Assembly: GCA_037974335.1 (NCBI GenBank)
Contig: CM075760.1
Location: 42,536,103-42,600,102, forward strand
DNA from: Prionace glauca
Lineage: Eukaryota; Chordata; Chondrichthyes; Carcharhiniformes; Carcharhinidae
Length of the DNA: 64,000 nt
Direction: 5' to 3'
The notes below the pieces were generated by a model. The model was not told the DNA's origin, did not search any database, and saw only the letters and a program-made list of their open reading frames with translations. Made by a program: the position numbers and the translations under genes. This document shows positions 32,430 through 43,491 of this stretch, in pieces; positions within the stretch are counted from its first letter, which is position 1, and the number at the start of each line of letters is the position of its first letter.

Positions 32430-33240
32430 GGTCTCGTTATTATTTTGACAAACACCCTTGCAAGAACGGGATATTGCGCTTGACTCATCAATCGACAGTT
32501 CCGACGCGCCATTGCAAAAAGGAAATCTCACCGACCTCCTCAGAATGCATACAGGGATAATGTTAGAGGCCCTTCCTTCTCCAGCACGTCCCCAGAGTGG
32601 AGAAGCTACAGTGTCTTCTTGGGAACCTTCAGCATGCAATTGATGAAGACAAATATCTCGCGAAGGCCATCTCCACACCCACCTACTTGCCTTCAAAACA
32701 CAGTTCAACCTCAAACAGACCATTGTTCGCAGAAAACTACCCAGCCTGCAGGAGAACAGCGACAATGACACCACACACCACCGCCACGGCAACCTCTGCA
32801 AGATGTGTTGGATCATTGAAATGGATGTCATCATCAAACGTGAGAACAAAATCCACCAGGTAGACCATATATACACATGTAACTGAGCCACCGTGGTCTA
32901 CCTCATCCATTGCTTGAAAGGATATTCCTTATCATGGTATATCGCCCAGACCATGCAGATACTCCAACAGATGAATGGACACCGCTTCACAGCCGACAAG
33001 GCTATTCCATTCCTGTCGGGGAACACTTAAGCAGTGAAGGGCATTCACCCACCGATCTTCGGGTAAGCTTTCTCCAAGGCGGCCTTCAAGACACACCACA
33101 ACACAGAATCGCTGAACAGATCTGATAGACAAATTCCAAATACACAGAACGGCTTCAACCGGGATTTTGCGTTCATGAAACACGACTTGTAACCCCCACC
33201 TTTTGGCCTGGGCTTGCAAAATCCTAGTAAGTGTCCAGGC
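32430..33240 (+). mobile_element. Penelope-like element fragment, broken
   Basis: Matches the 3' coding half and following region of the PLE at 47.8-50.0 kb, from the counterpart of ctcgactcatagatcggcag through the region that in the other copy encodes the GIY-YIG endonuclease, to the counterpart of gtaagcattctccaaggc and beyond. It has several breaks. It directly follows a tRNA-Leu copy, as does the fragment at 39460, so it was present before that block was duplicated. Confidence 0.8.
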
Positions 33241-33249
33241 TTGAGACAA

Positions 33250-33620
33250 TTCACACTGCTTTAACCTGTCCTTATCCCCCTCTCCACTTAATCTCACAGT
33301 TGCTGCTTCTGAGTGAAAACTGCCTCTTCTTCACTGGAGGTAGGAAAGTTACTGCTGAATTCAATGAAAGTGTTTTCTTGTCACTGAGCACAAGATTTGG
33401 ACCCAGATCTGCGAGGTATTTGTGTCAGTAGAAGGAATAAAGTTTTCCCTATTAACAGTCAGATTTTAACATCAGCATTTTATATCATCTGCGCTTTGTA
33501 GCCTATCGCTCTCTCTCTTTTTTGTTCTTTTCATGTGACATTTCCAATTCAGACGTTAAAGAGGATATTGATTCCGAGAGCAGTGGAAGTAACACAGGAT
33601 TGTTGTACAACAATAAATCT
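33250..33620. other. tRNA-Glu 5' flanking block copy 1, no protein gene
   Basis: The part from about 33470 shares gacatttccaattcagacgt-like sequence with 37860 and 40870, which flank the other two tRNA-Glu copies. Confidence 0.6.
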
Positions 33621-33624
33621 ACTT

Positions 33625-33695
33625 TCCCTAACCGGGAATCGAACCCGGGCCGCAGCGGTGAGAGCGCCGAATCCTAACCACTAGACCACCAGGGA
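33625..33695 (-). tRNA. trnE-CUC: tRNA-Glu (anticodon CTC)
   Basis: Minus-strand gene starting TCCCTGGTGGTCTAGTGGTT. Anticodon loop CTCTCAC, stem CGGCG/CGCTG with one G-U pair, T-arm CCGGG-TTCGATT-CCCGG, acceptor closed with two G-U pairs. It looks functional. Ends may be off by one base. Confidence 0.93.
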
Positions 33696-34224
33696 AGCTG
33701 ATACAATTTTTTTTTTAAGATGAACTTATCCATGAACCAATTGCTATTTATTTTACTTCAGACTGTTTAATTCACCAAATACAAGTTTATCCTTCACATT
33801 GCTGTGTTTAGATCACACACAAGTGACAGTTTGAGCCAATAAAAGCAGTGATTCCTGTTAGCTGGAACAGGAAATGGACAGTGAGGTGAAATGGCCCCGC
33901 AAGCTGCTCATGTGGCGCTTTCAATTTCCAAATCCCACCAAACCCATCACTGTGGTTCCTGTGAAACTTGGAAGGTAACACACAGCAGGTTTTCAACACG
34001 GAGGGTAACGGGAACAAGTCATTTACCAAATTGGGAAGTAGGGAAAGCCAAAGGATGATACACGGCATTGAGAGGAGATGGAGTTTACAGATAACAGTAC
34101 AAAGAAACACACATATCTTATCTTCCTGATCCAGTTACTGATGACAGGAATGTACACAGTGAGAATTATCCACTGTCACATTCTCCTTCCAGCCTTGAGC
34201 TCGGAGTTAAGTTTTGAAGTGTTT

Positions 34225-34720
34225 GAATTCTTTCTCCAGTAATTCAGGGTTTTGTTGAGACCATATTTGGAACAGTCTGTGCAGTTTGGATCCCCGCATT
34301 TTGGACAGAATGAAAGCAAAACCTGAGGATGCTGGAATCTGAATCAAAAACAGAAAATGCTGGAAAATCTCAACAGCTTTAATGGGAAACAATAGGTAGC
34401 ACTGAAAAACTGAAACATTATTTCTCCTGATCCGGGAATCTGAAACACGGGGGCACAATCTCAGGATAAGGTGCTGATGATTGAGGGCTGAGATGAGGAG
34501 AAATTGCTTCACTCAAAGGCTGGTGAATCTTGGGAATTCTCTACTCCAGAGGGTTCTGATGCTCCATCATTGAACATATTTCAGTTTGGGTTAGACAGAT
34601 TTATGATCATTCCAGGAATGAATGGAAACAAGGATATGGAATTGGAACAAATGCTCAGCCACATGTTCATGTTTCGATTGCACTGTTTTCAAAATTTAGT
34701 GGTGTAATGGAACATATAAT
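34225..34720 (+). mobile_element. decayed LINE 3' region
   Basis: Contains gggcacaatctcaggataag, ttgcttcactcaaaggctgg and cagtttgggttagacagatt, the 3' end of an old LINE. Similar copies at 37215 and 41185 sit near the other tRNA-Glu copies and were probably duplicated with them. Confidence 0.65.
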
Positions 34721-34888
34721 GTTTTATGTGATGTGTTAGAAATCAATCGTCATTAAATAATGTTGGTAACACCAGATAACAGTACAGCCGGGAACAATTG
34801 ACAGCTATTTTGTATTGGCACCAACGGACCCATTGCCAACAGGCAACTGTTTGCTGTGAATGCTGATGGTGAGAAAATAGTAAAATTC

Positions 34889-34963
34889 CGTCCCTGTGTG
34901 GTTTCAAACCACCAACCTTTACGGTTAACAGCCGAACGCGCTGACGAATTGCACCACAGAGAT
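34889..34963 (-). pseudogene. tRNA-Asn pseudogene (anticodon GTT)
   Basis: Compared with the intact Asn gene at 43439: one extra base in the anticodon-stem 3' strand, a T-loop with TTTGA in place of TTCGA, changes in the D-arm, and A at position 1. The anticodon GTT is kept. Probably not functional, though only mildly damaged. Confidence 0.72.
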
Positions 34964-35711
34964 AGTCGGTATTAAGTAAATTCTAAACTAGTGTGTCAGT
35001 GATCACAATTCTATTTCTGAAAACCTGTTCCAGAACTGCAGTATGACGGCACTGTTTACAATTCTATACAAGTCTCTTTAGTTCCGTTGATCCCGCAGCA
35101 CTGCTGTAGTGTATTGGTTATTCCCTTTCTCCTATGAACGGGAAGGTAAAATAAATCCACGTCTCTTACCACAGAGAGGAATTCAACGGGAGGCAAAGGG
35201 AACTGATCAGCATTTTTATTATGGGATTGAAACATTCAGGCACATAAATTCTGTCCGTTTCAGGAAAGTCCAGTAGATCCGCACTGAGTCTCGATTCCCT
35301 CATCTGTCTGATTGGTTTCTCCTGTTTCTTAGTGATGAAAAACGATTTTAAAATATATTCTTCCGTGAAATGTGTGCCATTTCCTCTAGTTCACTTACAG
35401 TATCACTTGCATCTGTCTTTTTGAGCACATACTACTATCAGATATTTCAGACGGTGATTAACCATATTAATCTGCACCTAGAAACCCATTAAATCTGTTG
35501 TAGACTGAATAAGATGCGGATAAATGCTCGGTGTCAAAATCGACTTCCCTGTCTTTTCGTCAAAATAACGTGTTTATAATTTCACAGAAAATATTTGAGG
35601 GTGATATCAGATCAACGATAACATGTGTTTAACATCGAAGTTCGGTTCATGTTGAGCAACAAACTGAAATCAAACAGTTTTCCCTTCCACCACACGAGAA
35701 AGCTTAATAAT

Positions 35712-35784
35712 TGTTTCTGCCTGGTTTTGAACCGGGGACCTTCTGTCTGTTAAATGAACGTGATAACCACTACACTACAGAAAC
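35712..35784 (-). pseudogene. tRNA-Val pseudogene (anticodon AAC)
   Basis: Minus strand starts GTTTCTGTAGTGTAGTGGTT, as in vertebrate Val-AAC. The anticodon stem no longer pairs (TTCAT against ACAGA), and the T-loop reads TTCAAAA. The 3' neighbour block matches that of the second Val copy at 40566. Confidence 0.75.
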
Positions 35785-36039
35785 AGCTGGCAGTGCACTA
35801 TAGCGAATCTGCGTGTCTGCAATATTCAACTAGGCCATGATGCTGCAGGATCCGATGGTCAGACTGAGAGCCCATGTCACTGAATTCAGGAAGATAACCG
35901 TTATTTCAATCTGATTGTACAACTTATCCCCAACCTCAAAACTTTCATCTGGCAAATATCTAAGGGAGCAATGATTTCTACCCATTCATTAATGCATCAT
36001 TTTCATCTTTCTTCGAATAATCCCAATCAATTGTCTTCA

Positions 36040-36200
36040 GTGATAAAAGCAAATTACTGCGGATGGGAAAAGAGGAAATGCTCCAAAATCTCCCAATGTC
36101 TGACAGCACTTGTAAGGAGTGAAAAGGGCGGACGTTTCGAGTCCAGATGACACTTTATCAAACGGAGTTACTCCGATCGAGAAGACAGACAGGAACACAG
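36040..36200 (-). repeat. dispersed shark repeat fragment
   Basis: Contains aaaatctcccaatgtctgac, ggacgtttcgagtccagatg and actttatcaaacggagtt. Related wording (aaaatgctggaaaatctcag, gcagatctgacagtatctgt) recurs near 34350 and 57725-57770. It is a dispersed retroelement end whose family I cannot name. Confidence 0.5.
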
Positions 36201-36417
36201 ACTGAATGGCTGTTTGCCGATATAAGCTGCAGAATTGCGAACATTGAGACTGCAATCCCTGCCCAGAGGATGGATGGGGAATTTCTAACTGAGCTTCAAA
36301 TCCTGTCATTTTCGCTTCCAGTCATTTCTCATCGTGACTTATTTTTGTTGAAAATTATTGGAAATAAAGCAATGGGCACAGAGATGGTCAATTCATTACA
36401 AATCTTTCACATCAGCA

Positions 36418-36483
36418 TCACTGAAGGTCCAGTGATCAGGATCGGCGCCGTGACGCGGTTTCGATTCCCAGTCTCGGAGTGAA
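36418..36483 (+). pseudogene. tRNA-Glu pseudogene, plus strand
   Basis: TCACTGAAGGTCCAGTGATC aligns with TCCCTGGTGGTCTAGTGGTT of tRNA-Glu. It continues with AGGAT-CGGCGC, a damaged anticodon region lacking several bases, and GGTTTCGATTCCCAGTC. A T-run follows. It lies on the opposite strand to the other Glu copies. Confidence 0.6.
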
Positions 36484-36489
36484 TCATTT

Positions 36490-36831
36490 TTTGTTCAATT
36501 CTTTATTTAATGAAAACCCGCCCCACAGCGTCAGTGAAGGGAACAACATTTAAATCTTCCAGCTGGATGAACTGGCATCGGAGCTGGAGAAGTCAGAGGT
36601 GTAACACTAACGAAAAACTCTGAAGAACATACATGTCAGATACACAACATATATGTCAAATACACATACAGCACACATGTCAAATCATGTCACTTTCAAG
36701 TTGCGGCTTTTAACTTTCTGCTCTCCACCTCAGACATTTCCACATTCATCAAAAATCCCCCACCTCAAACCCCATCCTGCTCCTCAATCCACTGATAATG
36801 CTATTCGTACCGCAAGGTGGCGATAGCATTT
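36490..36831 (+). repeat. duplicated block flanking tRNA-Thr, copy 2
   Basis: Shares the order caattctttatttaatg, ggagaagtcagaggtgtaac and actctgaagaacat with 28710-29000 upstream of Thr-CGT. It contains a small repeat of acatatgtcaaatacaca-type sequence at 36625-36690. Confidence 0.65.
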
Positions 36832-36904
36832 GGCTCCATAGCTCAGTGGTTAGAGCACTGGTCTAGTAAACCAGGGGTCGCGAGTTCAATTCTCGCTGGA
36901 GCCT
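36832..36904 (+). tRNA. trnT-AGU: tRNA-Thr (anticodon AGT)
   Basis: Differs from the Thr-CGT gene at 29047 in the anticodon (loop CTAGTAA) and the T-loop (TTCAATT). All stems pair. The two genes are isoacceptors derived from one duplication. Confidence 0.95.
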
Positions 36905-37214
36905 CCACACAAAGTTTAGTTACAATAAACCGTAGGAAAAAGGCGGCCGAGTGGGAGGTGGAACAGAGTGCTCTTCTAAGTATAGGGGCAGATCGGGTGC
37001 AACTTTGGAAAGTAAACCGATTTTCTTCTTCGTGAAAAAATATAGAATGACCAGAACATATTTAAGGAGCTGAAAAATATAAATGTTGATATTAAGAATA
37101 GAATAGATGTATTTACACAAGGAATACACATGTAGGTGCAGCAGTTAATTGGAAGGAAATTACATTTTGTTCTTGCTGGCGGCAGACAGGAGTTTAAAAA
37201 TAACGAGGTTTTTC

Positions 37215-37760
37215 TCCTGTTACACAGGGTTTTGTTGAAGTCAGGTTGAATATTCTGCACAGATGTGACAGTCACATTTAAAAATGTTTATGCTTTGCAT
37301 TAGAAACGGTAAGGAGAAGGTTCACCAGATTGCTCCCTGGGGTCAGTGAGTTGTCCTATGATGAAATTGTCTGTAGTTTAGAAGAATATGAGGTGATCTC
37401 TTTGAACCTACACAGTTCTGATTCGGTTTGATGGAAGAAGGCTGAGAGATTTTATTTTTTCTGCTGTTCGGGAATCTGACCTAATGCGGCACAGATTATC
37501 ATTTAGGGCTAAGATAAGCAGAAATTGCTTCACTCAAAGGGTGAGAATCTTTGGCATTCTCTGTACCTGACAGTGATGTATGTCCCATCATCAAGCACAT
37601 ATAAAGTTGGGATAAACAGGTTTCTGATTTCTTGGAGAATTCAGGGATATGGGGAGTTGCTGGAAAAACTAAGTTATATCCAAAGATCAGCCATGATGAT
37701 ATTGAATGGTGGAAATCTCGATGGGCCGAGTGGCCTGCTCCTCCTCTTATGATTCATGTT
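37215..37760 (+). mobile_element. decayed LINE 3' region
   Basis: Contains a degenerate RT C-terminus (ctccctggggtcagtgagtt), gaaattgcttcactcaaagg and the tail ggaaatctcgatgggccgag. Confidence 0.65.
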
Positions 37761-38036
37761 AGAATAAAAACATTTAAAAGCGTTTGTCTCGCAAATATCT
37801 AAGGGAGCAATGATTTCTACCCATTCATTAATTCATCATTTTCATCTTTCTTCCAAAAATCATCCGCATTTTGTCTCATCAGTGCTTTGTAGCCTGTCAC
37901 TCCCTTTTCCCTTTGTTCTTTAAATGTACCATTTCCAATTCAGGTACTAAAGAGGAAATCTCCCTGATAGCGACTCCAACAGAACTGGTGCAGACCGGGA
38001 AGTAACACAGGATTGTTGTACAGCAATAAATCTACA

Positions 38037-38100
38037 TTCCCTGACCGGGAATCGAACCCGGGCCGCGGCGGTGAGAGCACCGAATCCTAACCACCAGGGA
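38037..38100 (-). pseudogene. tRNA-Glu pseudogene (anticodon CTC)
   Basis: Identical in most of the 3' two-thirds to the intact Glu genes at 33625 and 41059, but about 8 bases of the D-arm are deleted (cctaaccaccaggg in place of cctaaccactagaccaccaggg). Confidence 0.85.
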
Positions 38101-38109
38101 AGTTGATGA

Positions 38110-38900
38110 CTACACGATAAAGTATTATATTATCCATGAGCCAACTGCCTTTTGTTTTGTTTCTGTCTTTTTATTCACCAAATACAAGTTTCTCCGTCAC
38201 ATTGTCATATTTATTTCACAGACAAGTGATGTAAACTTGTGGCCACAGTGCAGAATCCAAACCACTGATCCAACAGGGAAGCTGACAGTGACTTCCCCAA
38301 TCAGCGGATCATCCTCATTTTAGCCTTTCTCTTCCTTCTCTTCCGTCACACAATAGGCAGGTTTCTCATTATAAAAACGCACTCTGCTTATTTCCACACT
38401 TGACACCTGTCATCGAGCCCATGGTGGTGAAAACGATGACTTTGCATCATTGGAACACCCGGGTTCCGCAATCACCAGCTCAGTGTTACCTTGTCCATCA
38501 TTCCTTGTGTCAAATAAAACATCCTCCAACCTTACATTCTGCCGCTTTTAAGGACTGACCCCTGATTTCACAATTAGAGAATGCAGGGTGAACCCATCAG
38601 ACTAATTAAAATTTACAAAAATATGAAGAATAGAACTTTTCCCTCAGTATTCAATAAAAAGGATTCGGAAAAAAAAATCTGCCCAGTTTCATTCCATGGG
38701 ATTCGGACGGGATAACTATTGTAGAATTATTGCTGCAATTGGCTGAACACTTCCCTGGTGTTGAAAAAGGTGACATTTCGCAGGTGTTAGGTTTTGGTGC
38801 AAGTGGTCTGGCGTGGAAATTAAAGTAACAAAGGGATCATGGACAAAACAGATTGTAAAACCCGCTGTAATCTGCTGGTCTGGTGGTTAGAGTTTGAAGC
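38110..38900. other. no gene recognised
   Basis: Interval between duplicated tRNA blocks. I see no gene or recognisable element. Confidence 0.45.
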
Positions 38901-38909
38901 TTTCACTGC

Positions 38910-39291
38910 TGTTTTGATTGCAAGCCAGGGAATGAAGATTTATTGCTCTCCTCCAATCAGTGACAATAAATTTCAGTTATTTCCCTGCAGAACGCTCAAA
39001 TCTCAGCCTCGCCGTGTGTTCTGTCATTTCTCAAGTGAAAACCCTGAGCCAGTTCAACAGGAAGACATATTGTCCTTTCTGGGGTCCAGACGAGGTTAAT
39101 TCAGTTTAAATGGAGCCGGCTCCTCACTGCAGCTCATTGTGTCTCTGACTGGAGATGATTTTTGTTTGCTGCACATTCCAGGATCATCTGATTCGGATAC
39201 GATTTCCTCATGGCCCATCCCAGCTCCACGGATTCTGATATATTTCAGTATTAATGCAATGAAAATACATGATTATGACACCTTGATGTGT
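38910..39291 (+). repeat. duplicated block flanking tRNA-Leu, copy 2
   Basis: Second copy of the block at 31940, sharing ctgactggagatgatttttg and gatgattttt-ttgctgcacattcca order. Confidence 0.8.
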
Positions 39292-39373
39292 GGTAGCGTG
39301 GCCGAGCGGTCTAAGGCGCTGGATTTAGGCTCCAGTCTCTATCGAGGCGTGGGTTCGAATCCCACCGCTGCCA
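39292..39373 (+). tRNA. trnL-UAG: tRNA-Leu (anticodon TAG)
   Basis: 82 nt with a long variable arm. Starts GGTAGCGTGGCCGAGCGGTC, loop TTTAGGC, T-arm GTGGG-TTCGAAT-CCCAC, and ends CGCTGCC plus A. All stems pair, and a T5 terminator lies about 13 bp downstream. The only clearly intact Leu gene of the three copies. Confidence 0.96.
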
Positions 39374-39459
39374 GAGTTGGTGCAAGTTTTTGACCTTGGA
39401 GTTGAAATCCAACAGCTCTGGTTGGATACAGGAGTGTGTGCGGTGCCGTTTTTGACAGA

Positions 39460-39710
39460 TGTCCCTGTAAGAACAGAATATTGCATTTGACTCATCAATC
39501 GTCAGCTCCGATGCGACACACCAAAAAAATCACGCACCGACCTCCTCTGGGACCCGGCGGTCAGTGTTCTTCCTCCCCCAGTCAGTCCCCAGAGTTCGGA
39601 AGCTGTGGCATCTTCTTCAGTGTACAATCGATGGAGGCGAATATCACGCGAAGGCCATTTCCACACCCCCACTGCTGACCTTCAAAAAACAGAGCAAAAA
39701 GGAAATTGAG
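39460..39710 (+). mobile_element. Penelope-like element fragment, broken
   Basis: Same PLE segment as the beginning of the copy at 32430 (tttgactcatcaatcg, cccagagttcggaagctgtg), with several breaks. It follows Leu-TAG at the same distance as the copy at 32430 follows the Leu pseudogene. Confidence 0.75.
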
Positions 39711-39714
39711 AAGC

Positions 39715-39930
39715 GACGAGCTTAAGGACAGTTTAAATGATGCTGTCCGTTCAGTGCCGCTTATTGTGTTTCTGACTGGAAATGATTTCTGTTTGTTACA
39801 CAGTTCAGGCTTATCTGGTACAGGGAAAGATCTGACTCAATCCTCCCGATGGTCTTCCCCAACTGCATTGCTTTATACGAATTTCAGTAACATTTCCATT
39901 AAATAATATGATTATGATACATCCTAATGT
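39715..39930 (+). repeat. duplicated block flanking tRNA-Leu, copy 3
   Basis: More diverged third copy (ctgactggaaatgatttctg) lying in tandem with copy 2. Confidence 0.7.
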
Positions 39931-40012
39931 AGTAGTGTGGCCGAGCAGTCAAAGGCGCTGGATTAAAACTCCAGTCTCTGTGAAGGTGTGGGTTCCCATC
40001 CCACCGCTGGTA
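39931..40012 (+). pseudogene. tRNA-Leu-derived pseudogene with anticodon AAA
   Basis: The body is tRNA-Leu (GTGTGGCCGAGCAGTCAAAG, T-stem GTGGG/CCCAC, long variable arm), but the loop reads TTAAAAC, so the anticodon is AAA (a Phe codon partner). The acceptor stem is damaged at both ends (AGTAG against CTGGT), and the T-loop is TTCCCAT. Most likely dead; the anticodon change is recorded because the rest is well kept. Confidence 0.78.
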
Positions 40013-40079
40013 AAATGGGTTTGAGTTTTGGTCCTTACTGCTGTAGCCTCACAGCTCAGATTGAAAGCAGGAGTGTGTG

Positions 40080-40365
40080 TCGTGTCCTTTTCGTCATGTG
40101 ATTTTTCTGTGAAATGTGTGTCATTTCCTCTGTATATCTCGTATCTGTCTTTTTAAGCACAGACTACTATCGAACAGTGATCAGATGGTGATTAACCATA
40201 TTAGTCAGCACCTATAAACCCATTAAATTCTTTGTTGACTGAATGAGATGCGGATATGTGCTCGATGTCAAAATCGAACTCCCCTGTCAGTACGTAAAAT
40301 AGGTTCTTATTTCACGGAAAGTATTTGAGGGCAATGATAACAGGCCTCTAACATCGAGGTTCAGG
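40080..40365 (+). repeat. duplicated block flanking tRNA-Val, copy 2
   Basis: Shares gtgtgtcatttcctct-like, tatctgtctttttaagcaca-like and aacccattaaat sequence with 35360-35650, the flank of the first Val copy. Confidence 0.75.
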
Positions 40366-40368
40366 TAA

Positions 40369-40545
40369 TGAACATAAGAAATAGGAGCAGCAGTAGGCCA
40401 ACTAGCCCTTCGAGCCTGGCCCGCCATTCAATAAGATCATGGCTGATCTGTCGTGGCTCAGTTCCACATTCCCGCCCTCTCCCCATAACCCTTAATCCCC
40501 TCTCTCATCAAAAACCCATCAACCCGCGTCTTTTTCCCTTCCCCG
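40369..40545 (-). mobile_element. young CR1-type LINE 3' fragment
   Basis: The minus strand nearly matches the last 175 bp of the young subfamily: gaatggcgggccaggctcga and ctcctatttcttatgttc at the end. It splits the Val-flank block: copy 1 at 35650-35690 is continuous where this copy has the insertion, so it entered after the duplication. Confidence 0.85.
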
Positions 40546-40565
40546 GCATGAGAAAGCTTAATGAA

Positions 40566-40638
40566 TGTTTTTGCCCGGTTTCGAACGGGGGACTTTTCGA
40601 GTGTTAGGCGAATGTGATAACCACTACACTACAGAAAC
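40566..40638 (-). pseudogene. tRNA-Val, probable pseudogene (anticodon AAC)
   Basis: Better kept than the copy at 35712. Loop CTAACAC with anticodon AAC, A box intact (TAGTGTAGTGGTTATCAC). One mismatch in each of the anticodon and acceptor stems, and a shortened T-stem (CCCG/CCGGG). Function cannot be excluded. Confidence 0.65.
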
Positions 40639-41058
40639 AACTGGAAAACTAATGGAGCAAATCAGCTTGTCTGCAATGTTCAACTGCGTTGTGTTGCTGC
40701 AGGTTCCGATGGTCAGACTGAGAGCCCATGTCACTGAATTCAGGAAGATAACCCTTACTTTCTATCTGATTGTACATCTTATCCCCAACACCAATATTTA
40801 AAAGCGTTCGTCTCGCAAATATCTAAGGGATCAATGATTTCTACCCATTCATTAATGCATCATTTTCATCTTTCTTCCAATAATCTCAGCATTTGTACCA
40901 TCAGCGCTTTGTAACCTGTCGCTCCTTTTTTTCTCTGTTCTTTAAATGTGACATTTCCAATTCAGATACTGAAAAGGAAATCTCTCTGATACTGATTCCG
41001 ACAGAACTGGTGCAGACCGGGAAGTAACACAGGATTGTTGTACAGCAATAAATCTACA

Positions 41059-41130
41059 TTCCCTGACCGGGAATCGAACCCGGGCCGCAGCGGTGAAAGC
41101 GCCGAATCCTAACCACTAGACCACCAGGGA
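41059..41130 (-). tRNA. trnE-UUC: tRNA-Glu (anticodon TTC)
   Basis: Minus-strand 72-nt gene. Loop CTTTCAC gives anticodon TTC; T-arm CCGGG-TTCGATT-CCCGG; acceptor TCCCTGG/TCAGGGA closed as in other vertebrates. It differs from the Glu-CTC gene at 33625 mainly in the anticodon wobble base and the end of the acceptor. Confidence 0.95.
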
Positions 41131-41184
41131 AGCTGGCTAGCTTTAAACTATTAATTCATCCATGAGTCACCTACCTTTAGTTTT

Positions 41185-41420
41185 ATTTCGACAAAGACAC
41201 AATCTCAGGATAAGCCGCTGATGATTTAGAACTGTGATGAGGAGAAAATGCTTTACTCAAAGGCTGGTGAATCTTGGGATTTCTCTACTCCAGAGGATGT
41301 TGATGCTCCATCATTGAACACATTTCAGTTTGGGTTAGACAGATTTATGATCTATCCAGGAATGAATGGAAGCAGGGATGTGGAATTGGAACAAACGCTC
41401 AGCCAATAGCTCATTTTTCA
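41185..41420 (+). mobile_element. decayed LINE 3' region
   Basis: Near match to 34450-34680 (cacaatctcaggataagccg, cagtttgggttagacagatt). It follows a tRNA-Glu gene as that copy does. A short (TA)n run is at 41450-41500. Confidence 0.65.
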
Positions 41421-41661
41421 GTTGTTTTTTTTTATGTTTAAAGGTATATATACACGATATATGTACATGTAATGGTGTACAGATATATATATATATAAAA
41501 TGTTATGTGTAATATGTTTGAAGTCAATCATCATTAAATAATGTTGGTAATACCAGATAACAGGAACAATTCACAGCTATTTTTTATTGGCACCCACGGA
41601 TCCATTGCCAACAGGCAACTGTTTAACCGTGAATGCTGATGGTGAGGAAATAGTAAAATTC

Positions 41662-41735
41662 CGACTTTGGGTGGTCTCGAACCACCAACCTTTCCATTAA
41701 TAGCCAAACGCGCTGACCAATTGCGCTACAGAGAC
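41662..41735 (-). pseudogene. tRNA-Asn-like, anticodon ATT, probable pseudogene
   Basis: Same body as Asn-GTT at 43439, but the loop is CTATTAA, so wobble G34 has become A. The acceptor stem has two mismatches (GTCTCTG against CAAAGTC). If transcribed it would need A-to-I editing at the wobble base to read both Asn codons. Confidence 0.7.
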
Positions 41736-41739
41736 TAAG

Positions 41740-43380
41740 ACAGCAGCTGAACCAGTTTGTGACCAATGATCACGCAATCTGAAGCTTAATTTCATTATTC
41801 ATGCACTGGGCTGTGCTTCGATAACGGCTACAATTGACCTTGTCTCATTTATGACTGTTCATGGCAGTGTTCACTACAATCACACATTTGGTGCAGTCTT
41901 GTACAGTAATGCACTAGGCCATGTCTCTTTATATACTGCGTTTGACTCATTTGAATCATTATTGCAATAGACTTTGCACTGTTTGCAGTACATTACATGC
42001 CGCTTAATTTATTAATACATATAGACATGCCATGATAAATGCTACAAGTCATCGTCTCTGGACTATTATTACTTAGTCAAGAGTTCACTTACGTTACATT
42101 AGGCTCCATCTCAGATATTATTGTGCTAGGCTCTATGTCATGCACTACTGAACACACCCGTGTATCACTAATAAAGCAGACACTTTCTCACTAATTGTTT
42201 TTCTATCAAATGTGTCTAATAGATGGAATCGAACAAAGAGCGAGTGAGAAAAATAGATGGATATTAACTAAAAAGTGCAGTATAATTGTGTGGATGAAAT
42301 TGTGTTATAGATCAAAGTAAGTTAGGGCTCGAATTGTGCTAAAGTCAAAAATTATAACAAGGAACTATATTTACATATACACAGAACATATTATAGAGGC
42401 AGGGTTCGGCTGGATTTCTGAACGGACTAAGGAAAAAACTGAGCGCCGAGGAATGGAAAATCCAGCGAAAAAGAGGCATGTGTCCAATTATAATGAAATA
42501 TTATTTGATAATGTCTGGACGATAAAATAGACAAATCTTTAAATCACTAAAATGTAAGGTTATTCAATAATTAGCTGGTAATCGACAAGTTCACTAGCGG
42601 GAAGGTAAATAGGAATGCAAGTATTAAATTCACTATCCTTCGGCCAGATTTCCCTTTGAATCTTACTGACAGAGACATTAATGCCATTGCTTTACTGATT
42701 GTTCCCTTTCCATGGAAACAGGGAAATACATTTTCCTCAAATATCTCCTCAAACCTGCTGCACTAACCTTGTGATTAAAATGATACAACACCACCATCTG
42801 CTGGCGGACCACAGCGACTGCAGGTGCTGGTTCTTGTGAGTCTGCGAACCGGTTGCTGAAATATGAATATTGAACGATATTGTCCGAGATTGGAGTTTAT
42901 AGAAGGCTCTCGGCTGGCGTATTCGCCCTTTTTATAACCAGGCACCGCAGATAAACCGTGTTCTTCATTTCCCATTGGGAGATAATGTTTGGAGATTGAA
43001 TTTGGGATTATTTGAAACTTCAAATTGTACATTCGATGCAGTTATCAGAGTTAATCAAATTCAGAATCTTAGTGGGTAAACATTGCTGCTCTCTGCAATT
43101 CGTTTGTCCGACATTTTCACGGTTTAGTCTTAAAAAAGACACAAAGAATCAGACATTTACACACACACACACACAGGTATTGGAGCCTACAGAGAAACAG
43201 GGGGGCATACACAGATTCAGGGACACATGTAGATGTAGGGGCACACTAGATTCAGACGCAGACATGCAGAGATCCTGGTAACTCGAGAGATACAAGGGCA
43301 CACACAGAATCAGAGGCATATACAATGTCTCAGCTTGTACACGACCAAATTCTCTCTCGTAGTTCCAGACTTTTCAATGA
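41740..43380. other. no gene recognised
   Basis: About 1.6 kb between tRNA-Asn copies. A short (AC)n run at 43155-43175. A CTCF-like motif is noted at 42792-42807. Confidence 0.45.
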
Positions 43381-43438
43381 GTTGAAACAGGCAACTGTTT
43401 ACCCGTGAATGCTGATAGTGAGAAAAATAGCAAAAATC

Positions 43439-43455
43439 CGTCCCTGGGTGGTCTC

Positions 43456-43491
<36 letters not shown>

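Noticed and set aside
32597-32863. 88-codon open frame
   Set aside because: Part of a decayed PLE copy, not a host gene.
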